From positions 8,092 through 23,252 of the forward strand of contig CALMRM010000088.1 of NCBI GenBank assembly GCA_937871605.1: DNA of 15,161 nt, written 5' to 3'. Below the pieces are notes generated by a model. It did not search any database. It was not told where the DNA came from and saw only the letters and a program-made list of their open reading frames with translations. Origin of the DNA: an uncultured Terriglobus sp. GTDB taxonomy: Bacteria > Acidobacteriota > Terriglobia > Terriglobales > Acidobacteriaceae. Within the stretch, counting starts at the first letter, position 1. Each line of letters begins with the position of its first letter. Below, in pieces: positions 8,293-15,161 of this stretch. A program made the translations under genes and the position numbers.

Positions 8293-8468
8293 GGTGCCTC
8301 CAGAGCGATACATCTGCTGCGGTGTGCGCAGCCTGAAAGAGCAAAACGACGGCTGCGAGTCAATGCGTGATACGGGCAGCTTGCTACGCCTCGCAAACAC
8401 GCACCTTCGCAGTACGCCACGACAGGGCCGGACGGTTATGGAGAGAAACTAATGGGGAACTTGAACGT

Positions 8469-8498
8469 ACTATAACAAACGTTTCATCCGGTATTCAC
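8469..8498 (-). promoter_or_regulatory. Putative receptor 2 promoter
   Basis: On the minus strand, GTGAAT (8498-8493) as a weak -35, an 18-bp spacer and TATAGT (8474-8469, five of six -10 matches). Transcription would start near 8460. The spacer contains a LacI-type operator palindrome, which supports the location. Confidence 0.4.
8475..8486. promoter_or_regulatory. LacI-family-like operator (AAACGTTT core)
   Basis: ACAAACGTTTCA, read TGAAACGTTTGT on the minus strand, has the perfect core AAACGTTT with the central CG and TGAAAC half-site typical of LacI/GalR/CcpA-type operators. It fills the spacer of the receptor 2 promoter, a classical repression position, and could also serve the divergent GGT/GH3 block. 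The cognate regulator is not in the window. Confidence 0.5.
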
Positions 8499-8683
8499 GA
8501 ACGCACAACGTCCTCTAAGCGCAGTTGTGTATCGAGAATGTTCGAGGGCTGGTGTGTGGCACGGGAGAAGCAAAGCCACGGAGTGCACGGGCGGGGTAAA
8601 ATCCACTGCAACGCCACCCTCACCAACGACTCAGCACTGTGCACAACGGCAGTGGCAACCACGCAGCTTTTCTAGGGAGACCC

Positions 8684-10435
8684 ATGAAGATCGTTCGCGC
8701 ACTATTGTTGCTGGCCTGCCTTTCGCAAGCCGCGGTTTTCGAGGAGAGCGCTCTTGCACAGCAAGCTCCTGCACCAGCCGCTGCGGCGCGACCGTTGGTG
8801 TCGCCGTCCGGCTCCGTAGCGGGGCAGGGCCGGTCCATGATCGTGACCAAGTTTGGCATCGTGGCTGCGCCGCAATTCTTGGCGTCGCAGGCGGGTGCGC
8901 ACATCCTGGAGCAGGGCGGCAATGCCATCGACGCAGCCATTGCGGCTAACGCGGTCATGGGCGTCACGCAGCCGTACGTCAACGGCATCGGCGGCGACTT
9001 GTTCATCCTGTACTACGAGGCCAAGACCGGCAAGGTGTATGGCCTGAACTCGAGCGGTTGGACGCCCAAGGCACTCACCATTGACGCCCTGCACGCCAAG
9101 GGTGTGACCAAGATTGACCCGCTCAGCGTGTACACCGTGGACGTGCCGGGAGCCGTGGCAGGCTGGGACGCCATGCGCACGCGTTTCGGCACCTTGCCCT
9201 TCAAGCAGCTGCTGGCACCGGCCATCTACTACGCGCAGAACGGATTTCCTCTGGCGGAGCGCAACGCGCGCTACTGGGTAGCGCGTGGCCTGCTGAAGCA
9301 GCCGGGCTACAAGGAAACATACGTCATCTGGGACCACGCGCCCAAGGCTGGCGACGAGTTCAAGAACCCGGCGCTGGCACACTCGCTACAAAACATCGCA
9401 GACCATGGCAGAGACGCCTTTTACAACAGCGACATGACCGACCAAATGGTCAAGTTCCTGAACGCGCAGGGCGGCATGCACACCCGCGCTGACTTCGCCG
9501 ACTTCAAGCCGGAGTGGGTGGAGCCCGTCTCCACCACCTATCGCGGATGGCAGGTGTACGAGCTGCCGCCAAACGGGCAGGGCATCGCCGCGCTTTCCAT
9601 GCTCAACATCATGGAGCAGTTCCCCATGGCGCAGTACGGGCACAACTCCGTGGACGCGCTGCACGTGATGATCGAGGCCAAGAAGCTGGCCTACGCCGAC
9701 ATGTACAAGTACGTGGGCGATCCGCGCTTTACGCAGGTGCCGACCGAAAAGCTCATCTCGAAAGACCTGGGCGTGCAGCGCGCGAAGCTGATCGACATGA
9801 CAAAGGCCACCTGCCAGGTGGTACCCAGCGACGTCACCGCCGAGCTGAACAAGCACGGCAACTCGACCATCTACATGAGCACGATCGACAAGGACGGCAA
9901 TATCGTCTCCCTCATTCAAAGTAATTACGCGGGTTATGGCACGGGCATGGTCGCGCCCGGCCTTGGCTTCTCGTTCCAGAACCGTGGCGCGGGCTTCGGC
10001 CTGACGCCCGGTATGCCGAACTCGCTGGAAGGGCACAAGCGTCCGCTGCACACGATTATTCCGGCGTTCATGCAGAAGGGTGACCAGCACATCGGCTTCG
10101 GCATCATGGGCGGCTGGAACCAGTCGCAGGCACACGCGCAATTTGTGGCTAACGTGGTCGACTATGGCATGAACATTCAGGCCGCCATGGAGCAGCCGCG
10201 CTTTACCAAGGAGACCTTTGACGGCTGCGACGTGCAGATGGAAGAAACCATTCCTGCCGACGTGCGAGCGAAGCTGGCGGAGCGCGGCCACCAAATCAAG
10301 ACGCTGGAGCCATTCAGCTACACCGTGGGCCAGGGCGACGTGGTGCAGCGCGACAGCACACGGAGCGTGAACTTCGCCGGGGCCGATCCGCGTGCCGATG
10401 GCGAAGCCATTCCACAGGGCCCAAACACACACTAA
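8684..10435 (+). CDS. Secreted gamma-glutamyltranspeptidase-family Ntn-hydrolase, atypical substrate site
   Basis: A 583-aa precursor of the self-cleaving GGT family. A signal peptide covers about residues 1-26 (ALLLLACLSQAAVF ... ALAQ), so it acts in the periplasm or outside. GGEGG-type family marks are GGNAIDAAIAAN and NGIGGDLFILYY. The expected nucleophile is Thr395 in HGNSTIYMSTIDKDGN, giving subunits of about 394 and 189 residues, close to the E. coli enzyme (580 aa, Thr391). The FREMAP-type segment carrying the glutamyl-binding Arg is replaced by NSSGWTP (122-128), and the usual Ser-Ser oxyanion pair by His456-Thr457 (RPLHT). SLIQSNYAGYGTG resembles the YwrD-like branch. The substrate is therefore uncertain: glutathione-type peptides, a glutaryl or other acyl amide. 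The start at 8684 has GGGAG 4 nt upstream; a GTG 15 codons earlier is not preferred. GH3 follows after 31 nt. Confidence 0.9.
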   Translation: MKIVRALLLLACLSQAAVFEESALAQQAPAPAAAARPLVSPSGSVAGQGRSMIVTKFGIVAAPQFLASQAGAHILEQGGNAIDAAIAANAVMGVTQPYVNGIGGDLFILYYEAKTGKVYGLNSSGWTPKALTIDALHAKGVTKIDPLSVYTVDVPGAVAGWDAMRTRFGTLPFKQLLAPAIYYAQNGFPLAERNARYWVARGLLKQPGYKETYVIWDHAPKAGDEFKNPALAHSLQNIADHGRDAFYNSDMTDQMVKFLNAQGGMHTRADFADFKPEWVEPVSTTYRGWQVYELPPNGQGIAALSMLNIMEQFPMAQYGHNSVDALHVMIEAKKLAYADMYKYVGDPRFTQVPTEKLISKDLGVQRAKLIDMTKATCQVVPSDVTAELNKHGNSTIYMSTIDKDGNIVSLIQSNYAGYGTGMVAPGLGFSFQNRGAGFGLTPGMPNSLEGHKRPLHTIIPAFMQKGDQHIGFGIMGGWNQSQAHAQFVANVVDYGMNIQAAMEQPRFTKETFDGCDVQMEETIPADVRAKLAERGHQIKTLEPFSYTVGQGDVVQRDSTRSVNFAGADPRADGEAIPQGPNTH

Positions 10436-10466
10436 GGCACCGCGGAGTAGGCCGTAGAGTGGGGGT

Positions 10467-13184
10467 ATGCGTGTTGCACTGCCCCTCGTTCTCGCTGCCT
10501 GCTCCCTGGCGTCTGCGCAGGCACCTTCCGCGCCCTATCTTGACCCGGCGCTGCCCGCGCACGCGCGCGCTGTGGACTTGGTCGGTCGCATGACGCTGGA
10601 CGAGAAGGTGTCGCAGATGGGCAATCTGTCCGCCGCCGTGCCGCGGCTGCAGGTGCCCGCCTACAACTGGTGGAATGAGGCGCTGCACGGCGTCGCGCGG
10701 TCCGGCTACGCCACCATGTTTCCGCAGGCCATCGGCATGGCCGCTGCGTGGGATGCGCCACTGATGCAGCAGATTGGCGACGCCATTGCCACGGAGGCGC
10801 GCGCCAAGAACAACGAGGCGCTGCGCCACGGCAACCGCAACATCTACTTCGGCCTCGACTTCTGGTCGCCCAATATCAACATCTTTCGCGACCCGCGCTG
10901 GGGCCGCGGCCAGGAGACGTACGGTGAAGACCCGTACCTGACGGCACAACTCGGCGTGAACTTTGTGCGTGGCCTGCAGGGCAGCGATCCGCGCTATTAC
11001 AAGGTCATCGCCACGCCCAAGCACTTCGCCGTACACAGCGGGCCTGAGAACGCCCGGCACAAATTCAACGTGGACCCAAGCCCGCACGACCTGTGGGACA
11101 CCTACCTGCCGCAGTTCCGCGCGGTCGTTGTTGATGCAAAGGCCGACAGTATCATGTGCGCCTACAATCGCGTGGACGGCGCGCCCGCCTGCGGCAGCAC
11201 CATGCTGCTGCGTGATGTGTTGCGCAAGGCTTGGGGCTTCAATGGCTACGTGACCTCAGACTGCGGCGCTATCGATGACTTCTACGCGTCAAACGGCCAC
11301 AAGACCGACCCGGACGCGGAGCACGCGGACAGGACCGCGCTGCTGGCCGGGACCGACACCAACTGTGGTGGCACATATCGCAACTTGGATGCCGCGGTGA
11401 AGGACGGCCTGGTCAAAGAGACAGACATCGACGTCAGCCTCCAGCGCCTGTTTGAAGCGCGCATGCGGCTTGGTCAGTTCGACCCGCCAGCGCAGGTGCT
11501 GTATGCGCAGATTCCATTCATCGCGGTGCACTCCGCTGCAAACGCAGCGCTGGCAAAGCGTGCAGCGGACGAGTCGGTAGTGCTGCTCAAGAACGATGGC
11601 ACCCTGCCGCTCGCGCCGGGCAAGTACAAAACGATCGCCGTGGTTGGTCCAAATGCCGCATCGCTGGCGGCGCTGGAGGGCAACTACAACGGCGTGCCCC
11701 ACGACCCGGTACTGCCGGTGGACGCACTCAAAGCCGCGCTGCCCGGCGCGACGGTGCGGTATGCCGCGGGCGCGTCGTATGTGGAGGGCTTCGCGATGCC
11801 GGTGCCGCGCACCATGCTGCACCCGGCGAAAGGCTCGGCAGAGCAGGGGCTAACGGCGGAGTACTTCAGCAACACGACATTCTCCGGCACGCCGGTGCGT
11901 TCTGCGGTAGACCCGGAAATCGACTTTGATTGGAACGGCGTCAACCCGCTGCCTGGCACGCCAGGCGGCGGGTTCGCGGTGCGCTGGACCGGTGCTCTCA
12001 GTGCCCCTGCGCCGGGCGAGTATACCTTCTTCGTAAAGAATGGCCCGTGTGACGGTTGCGTGACGGACGAGCATCTCCGGATCGTGATCGACGGCAAGGA
12101 AATCCAACTCGGACGTCCGTTGCCACCAGACACAGAGCCAGTTCAGCTGGATACATTTACTGGGTTACCGAGGAATCGTTTTGCGCAGCGCGCCGTGGGT
12201 TTCTCGCTCAGCTTTGCGAGCGGTCAGCAGCACAGTATCCAGGTAGAGTTTGTGAGGGACCGAGCGGAGAGGGGTTCTGGTGTGGTGCTCGAGTGGACGC
12301 CAACGGCTGAGCAGTTGCTGCCGGAGGCGGTCGCAACTGCGAAGCAGGCGGATCTCGTCATCGCGATGCTGGGCCTTTCGCCCAACCTGGAAGGCGAGGA
12401 GATGCCAGTCAATCTGCCCGGCTTTGCAGGTGGTGACCGCACCGACATTGCGCTGCCTGCCACGCAGGAGTCATTGCTGCGCGCACTGGTTGGTACCGGC
12501 AAACCGGTCATTGCGGTGCTGCTGAATGGCTCAGCCGTTGCAGTGAGCATGGCGCAACAGAGGGCAGCGGCGGTGCTAGAGGCGTGGTACCCCGGCGAGG
12601 CGGGCGGCAAAGCGATCGCTGACGTGCTGACCGGCGCAGTGAACCCCAGCGGACGACTGCCGGTTACGTTCTACGCCTCTACGGCGGACCTGCCGGACTT
12701 CTCCGACTACAGCATGAAGAGCCGCACGTACCGCTATTTCACAGGCCAGCCGCTCTACGGCTTCGGCTACGGCCTGAGCTACACGACGTTCACCTACGGC
12801 AAGCTGCGGCTCGCGAAAAGCACGCTGGACGCAGGAGACACCCTGACGGCGCAGGTCGAGGTGAAGAACACGGGCAAACGCGCGGGCGAAGAGGTGGCGC
12901 AGTTGTACCTGATGGCACCGTCCGAGGGCAATGGCGGCGTGTCGCCAAAGCTGCAGTTGGAGGGTTTTCAGCGCGTTCTGCTGCAGCCGGGCGAGAGCCG
13001 TACCGTGACCTTCACGCTGGACCCGCGTCAGTTGAGTGAAGTGGATGCAGCGGGCGTGCGCAGTGTGCAGCCCGGCAGCTACCGGCTCGCCGTGGGCGGC
13101 GCTCAGCCCGGTGATTCGCACTCAGCGGCGCAGGCACAGACCGCCACCTTTACCATCACGGGGCAACAAGCCCTTGCGAAGTAG
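10467..13184 (+). CDS. GH3 beta-xylosidase-like glycoside hydrolase with PA14 insertion
   Basis: A 905-aa exported retaining glycosidase. The signal peptide ends about residue 19 (ASAQA); LAAC at 9-12 resembles a lipobox but sits very early. The N-terminal GH3 barrel spans about 25-340, with WWNEALHGVA, RDPRWGRGQETYGEDP, KHFAVHSGPE and the nucleophile D265 in YVTSDCGAI. The alpha/beta sandwich is split by a PA14 domain from about 462 to 610 (LTAEYFSNTTFSG ... VVLEWTP) and resumes with NLEGEEMPV; E642, E644 or E645 is the likely acid/base region. A fibronectin-III-like domain covers about 780-905. The WWNEALHG and CAYNRVDGAPACGS motifs fit the plant/fungal-like beta-xylosidase branch, so release of xylose from xylo-oligosaccharides is inferred; arabinosidase or glucosidase activity is possible. 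It lies 31 nt after the GGT-family gene, probably in one operon. Confidence 0.95.
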   Translation: MRVALPLVLAACSLASAQAPSAPYLDPALPAHARAVDLVGRMTLDEKVSQMGNLSAAVPRLQVPAYNWWNEALHGVARSGYATMFPQAIGMAAAWDAPLMQQIGDAIATEARAKNNEALRHGNRNIYFGLDFWSPNINIFRDPRWGRGQETYGEDPYLTAQLGVNFVRGLQGSDPRYYKVIATPKHFAVHSGPENARHKFNVDPSPHDLWDTYLPQFRAVVVDAKADSIMCAYNRVDGAPACGSTMLLRDVLRKAWGFNGYVTSDCGAIDDFYASNGHKTDPDAEHADRTALLAGTDTNCGGTYRNLDAAVKDGLVKETDIDVSLQRLFEARMRLGQFDPPAQVLYAQIPFIAVHSAANAALAKRAADESVVLLKNDGTLPLAPGKYKTIAVVGPNAASLAALEGNYNGVPHDPVLPVDALKAALPGATVRYAAGASYVEGFAMPVPRTMLHPAKGSAEQGLTAEYFSNTTFSGTPVRSAVDPEIDFDWNGVNPLPGTPGGGFAVRWTGALSAPAPGEYTFFVKNGPCDGCVTDEHLRIVIDGKEIQLGRPLPPDTEPVQLDTFTGLPRNRFAQRAVGFSLSFASGQQHSIQVEFVRDRAERGSGVVLEWTPTAEQLLPEAVATAKQADLVIAMLGLSPNLEGEEMPVNLPGFAGGDRTDIALPATQESLLRALVGTGKPVIAVLLNGSAVAVSMAQQRAAAVLEAWYPGEAGGKAIADVLTGAVNPSGRLPVTFYASTADLPDFSDYSMKSRTYRYFTGQPLYGFGYGLSYTTFTYGKLRLAKSTLDAGDTLTAQVEVKNTGKRAGEEVAQLYLMAPSEGNGGVSPKLQLEGFQRVLLQPGESRTVTFTLDPRQLSEVDAAGVRSVQPGSYRLAVGGAQPGDSHSAAQAQTATFTITGQQALAK

Positions 13185-13256
13185 TGCAGGCCGCCGCAGC
13201 TGAAGCATGCAGGCAGTACGTTGCACCGGCCCCGCGCCGTACGGCTGCAGCGTGCG

Positions 13257-14756
13257 CTACGCCTGTGCTGTGCGCACCTGCGGGTATGCGGCCAACAGGG
13301 CAGCGTTGTACCGCTCCTGAGCCGCTCGGTAGGCAATGGCGCGTAACGGGTCGGGGAGCGCAGTGTGTGCCGCGTCTATCCAAACCAGGCGCGAAGTCAG
13401 TTGCTCCCACGAGTCTGCCGCATCATTCGCACGGCCAGAGGCGTACATGGCCTGGATGACGGCGCCAAGGCAACCCGCTTCTGCTTCCGTGGGCACATGG
13501 ATAGTGGCACCGCTGCAGTCCGCCACCATCTGCCGCCACGCAGCGGAGCGCGCACCACCACCAATCATGACAATCAGGCTGGCCTGCTGCCCTTCCAACA
13601 CAAGGCGCAACCCGTTCAGGATGCCGAAGGTAACGCCTTCGATCACCGCGCGGATCAGGTTGTTCGGCGTCCAGTTGGTTGCCGTAAGCCCAACCAGCGT
13701 GCCAGTTGCTCCTGGTAAATCCGGAGTTCGCTCACCGTTCAGAAAAGGTAGGCAGATCAGACCCTGCGCACCCGGCTCTGAGTCGGCCAGCGCGGGCTCA
13801 ATGTCCGCCACTGTTCTGCCCAGTAGCTGCAGCGTTTCTGTCACCACGTTCGTCGCGTTCATGGTGCAGACCAGCGGCAGCCAGCCGCCCGTGGACGAGC
13901 AGAACGGTGCCACGCCGCCGGTTGCATCGTGCGCCGGTGTGTTGCGAAAGCTGTATAGGGTTGACGACGTGCCCATGCTCAGCGTGACCACGCCCTCGCG
14001 CACATTGCCGGTGCCAATGGCCCCCATCATGTTGTCACCACCGCCCACGGCCACCAGGCAGCCGGGCGCAATCCCCAACTCTGCGGCGCGTTCGGGCAGC
14101 ACCGTGCCAACAGCCTCGTGCGGCTGCAGCAGTGGCGGCAGCGCGGCGAAGAGTTGGCCCGTACCGCTGTCAATGCTGTCGAGCACCTCGCGCACCCAGG
14201 TACGGCTGCGTGGATCGAAATACCCGGTGCCCGAGGCGTCGCCGTACTCCGCGGCAACGCGGCCGGTGAGCCAGAAATTGAGGTATTCATGCGGCAGCAG
14301 GATGTGGCGAACCCGTGCAAAGTTCTGCGGTTCGCGTTCCTTGAGCCACAGCAGCTTTGACACCGTGTACCCGGTCAGCGGCAGGATGCCGAGCCGTTGC
14401 AGCGCGCCGTCTTTGCCGCCAAAGCGTTCCACCAATGCTGCATTCTGCGGTGCGGTCTCGGTGTCGTTCCACAGCTTGGCCGGACGGATCACTTCCCTGT
14501 GCTCGTCCAGCACCACCAGGCCGTGCTGCTGGCCGCTCACGGCAAGCGCCTCTACCTCCGCTTTGCCCGCTTGCGCCACTGCCGCCCGAACAGAAGTGCG
14601 CAGGGCCTCCACCCACCAGCGCGGCTCCTGCTCGCGGGCACCGTTGCTGCGCTCGATGAGCTCGTGTCCGGCGTAGCCCCGGCCCAGCGCGTCGCCGTCC
14701 CTGCTCATCAGCAGTGCTTTGCTGCCCTGCGTGCCGCAATCGATGCCTAAAAACAT
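13257..14756 (-). CDS. xylB: Xylulokinase (FGGY family)
   Basis: Cytoplasmic kinase phosphorylating D-xylulose to D-xylulose 5-phosphate with ATP. The 499 aa fit the family. The N-terminal phosphate motif is GIDCGTQGSK (4-13). SGQQHG (74-79) is the sugar-binding loop; E. coli has SGQMHG with Met77-His78. LWND is at 95-98. The catalytic base D241 is in GGGDN. MGTSS (261-265) begins the C-terminal ATP-binding lobe, and GERTPDLPGA and MIGGGARSAAWRQM are typical FGGY marks. The ribosome binding site before 14756 is weak. The ATG is 17 nt after the MFS stop, so the pair is probably one transcript. It converges on GH3, with 72 bp between the stops and no clear terminator. Together with xylA it completes the isomerase pathway. 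Confidence 0.97.
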   Translation of the reverse strand: MFLGIDCGTQGSKALLMSRDGDALGRGYAGHELIERSNGAREQEPRWWVEALRTSVRAAVAQAGKAEVEALAVSGQQHGLVVLDEHREVIRPAKLWNDTETAPQNAALVERFGGKDGALQRLGILPLTGYTVSKLLWLKEREPQNFARVRHILLPHEYLNFWLTGRVAAEYGDASGTGYFDPRSRTWVREVLDSIDSGTGQLFAALPPLLQPHEAVGTVLPERAAELGIAPGCLVAVGGGDNMMGAIGTGNVREGVVTLSMGTSSTLYSFRNTPAHDATGGVAPFCSSTGGWLPLVCTMNATNVVTETLQLLGRTVADIEPALADSEPGAQGLICLPFLNGERTPDLPGATGTLVGLTATNWTPNNLIRAVIEGVTFGILNGLRLVLEGQQASLIVMIGGGARSAAWRQMVADCSGATIHVPTEAEAGCLGAVIQAMYASGRANDAADSWEQLTSRLVWIDAAHTALPDPLRAIAYRAAQERYNAALLAAYPQVRTAQA

Positions 14757-14773
14757 GATCCAGCTTTGCCTGC

Positions 14774-15161
14774 TTACAACGAAACTTCCGGAATGGCGCG
14801 TGCCGTGTCCGTCTCAAGCGAGAGCGGTGTCGTCGCGGGTGCATCGCCGTCCGCCTCCGTGTCCTTAAAAAAGGCAGCACCACGGCAGAGCAGGCTGCAC
14901 CCACACTCCAGATGCCGTGCCAGTTGTGTTCGGTCGAGCCATCCGGCAGCACGCGCGCAAAGCGGTCCACGGTCACGCCACTGAGCCACGAGCCCAGCAG
15001 CATGCCCACGCCGTACGTGATCAGCGTGATCAGCCCCTGCGCTGCCGAACGGTACGCCTGCGGGGCCTTGCTATCGGTGTAGATCTGGCCGGTGACGAAG
15101 AAGAAGTCGTAGCAAATGCCGTGCAGCAGGATGCCGAGCCACAGCATCCACACGCCCGCAT
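14774..15161 (-). CDS. MFS sugar/nucleoside permease, C-terminal part, with a frameshift
   Basis: Inner-membrane proton-linked permease of the nucleoside:H+ symporter type (NupG/MFS); the start lies beyond the right edge. Visible membrane segments are WMLWLGILLHGICYDFFF, AQGLITLITYGVGMLLGSWL and IWSVGAACSAVVLPF. HGICYDFFFVTGQIYTD and QGLITLITYGVGMLLGSWLSG are typical of this branch, often found beside xylose genes, so xylose or xyloside import is inferred. The frame breaks at a run of six Ts (minus strand, 14872-14867). The incoming frame continues as an arginine-rich shadow deep into xylB. The -1 frame instead gives an acidic MFS-like tail (FKDTEADGDAPATTPLS...) ending at 14774, just before xylB. 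One missing T, or -1 slippage at T TTT TTA, would explain this. Confidence 0.8.
14866..14872 (-). other. T TTT TTA slippery heptamer at the MFS frame break
   Basis: In the incoming frame the codons are CCT TTT TTA, which places T TTT TTA in the canonical X XXY YYZ phase for -1 ribosomal slippage. After slippage the next codons are AAG GAC ACG GAG, which begin the acidic tail that fits a permease C-terminus. No Shine-Dalgarno-like stimulator is obvious upstream, and only a weak GCGG/CCGC stem lies downstream. A base missing from the run, by mutation or sequencing, is the simpler alternative. Confidence 0.5.

Larger units (their letters stand above)
8293..8683. other. 391-bp divergent intergenic region
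   Basis: This gap separates receptor 2 (minus) from the GGT-family gene (plus) and must hold both control regions. The minus-strand promoter and LacI-type operator near 8469-8498 are listed separately; they imply a receptor 2 leader of about 165 nt. For the plus strand the only -10-like hexamer noted is TAAAAT at 8597-8602, about 80 nt before the GGT start, without a good -35. No convincing small gene, tRNA or riboswitch was recognised. Short open frames here lack a ribosome binding site and resemble no family. Confidence 0.5.

Noticed and set aside
8597..8602. TAAAAT as a firm GGT promoter -10
   Set aside because: No acceptable -35 lies 16-19 bp upstream, so it is mentioned only in the intergenic description.
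10494..10502. LAAC lipobox making GH3 a lipoprotein (similar LLAC in the GGT-family protein)
   Set aside because: The Cys is residue 12, leaving a signal too short for a typical lipoprotein; ASAQA and ALAQ sites fit signal peptidase I better. Not fully excluded.
13185..13256. Bidirectional terminator between GH3 and xylB
   Set aside because: Only an imperfect GTACG/CGTAC stem with a 17-nt loop and bulges was found, and there is no T-run on either strand.
14287..14864. Zero-frame continuation of the permease over xylB as a fused domain
   Set aside because: The sequence is Arg-rich and resembles no domain, it overlaps the xylB coding frame, and the -1 frame gives a better permease tail.

Overview
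The window looks like part of an acidobacterial chromosome, most likely class Terriglobia (Granulicella/Terriglobus/Edaphobacter-like). The sequence is GC-rich. It holds two giant TonB-dependent receptors of about 1,050-1,140 aa, each with an N-terminal carboxypeptidase-regulatory-like domain, and no SusD partner is visible; this 'Oar-like' type is greatly expanded in that group. No rRNA, tRNA, CRISPR array, insertion sequence or phage gene was seen.

The genes form a xylan/xyloside utilisation locus. On the minus strand, read right to left, there are: the C-terminal part of a nucleoside-symporter-type MFS permease (its start lies beyond the right edge), then xylulokinase xylB 17 nt downstream. 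After the plus-strand block come TonB-dependent receptor 2, a terminator-like hairpin, xylose isomerase xylA, TonB-dependent receptor 1, and 12 nt further the first 15 codons of a gene with a Tat signal, cut by the left edge. On the plus strand there is a two-gene block: a secreted gamma-glutamyltranspeptidase-family (Ntn-hydrolase) enzyme, then, after 31 nt, a GH3 beta-xylosidase-like enzyme with an inserted PA14 domain. The GH3 gene converges on xylB. The 391-bp divergent region between receptor 2 and the plus-strand block is the largest non-coding stretch.

Inferred logic: the receptors import xylo-oligosaccharides, GH3 releases xylose in the periplasm, the MFS permease carries sugar across the inner membrane, XylA makes xylulose, and XylB makes xylulose 5-phosphate for the pentose phosphate pathway. 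A LacI-type operator sits inside the promoter proposed for receptor 2. Three of the minus-strand genes share the start context GGAGG(C/T)ACCATG.

Most notable points: (1) the MFS reading frame is broken at a T6 run that forms the -1 frameshift heptamer T TTT TTA, and the frame that fits the family resumes one base earlier; (2) the GGT-family enzyme keeps the catalytic threonine but lacks the usual gamma-glutamyl-binding residues, so its substrate is open; (3) the Tat-signal gene fragment at the left edge. No wholly new system is evident. The core is recognisable xylose catabolism with unusual passengers.
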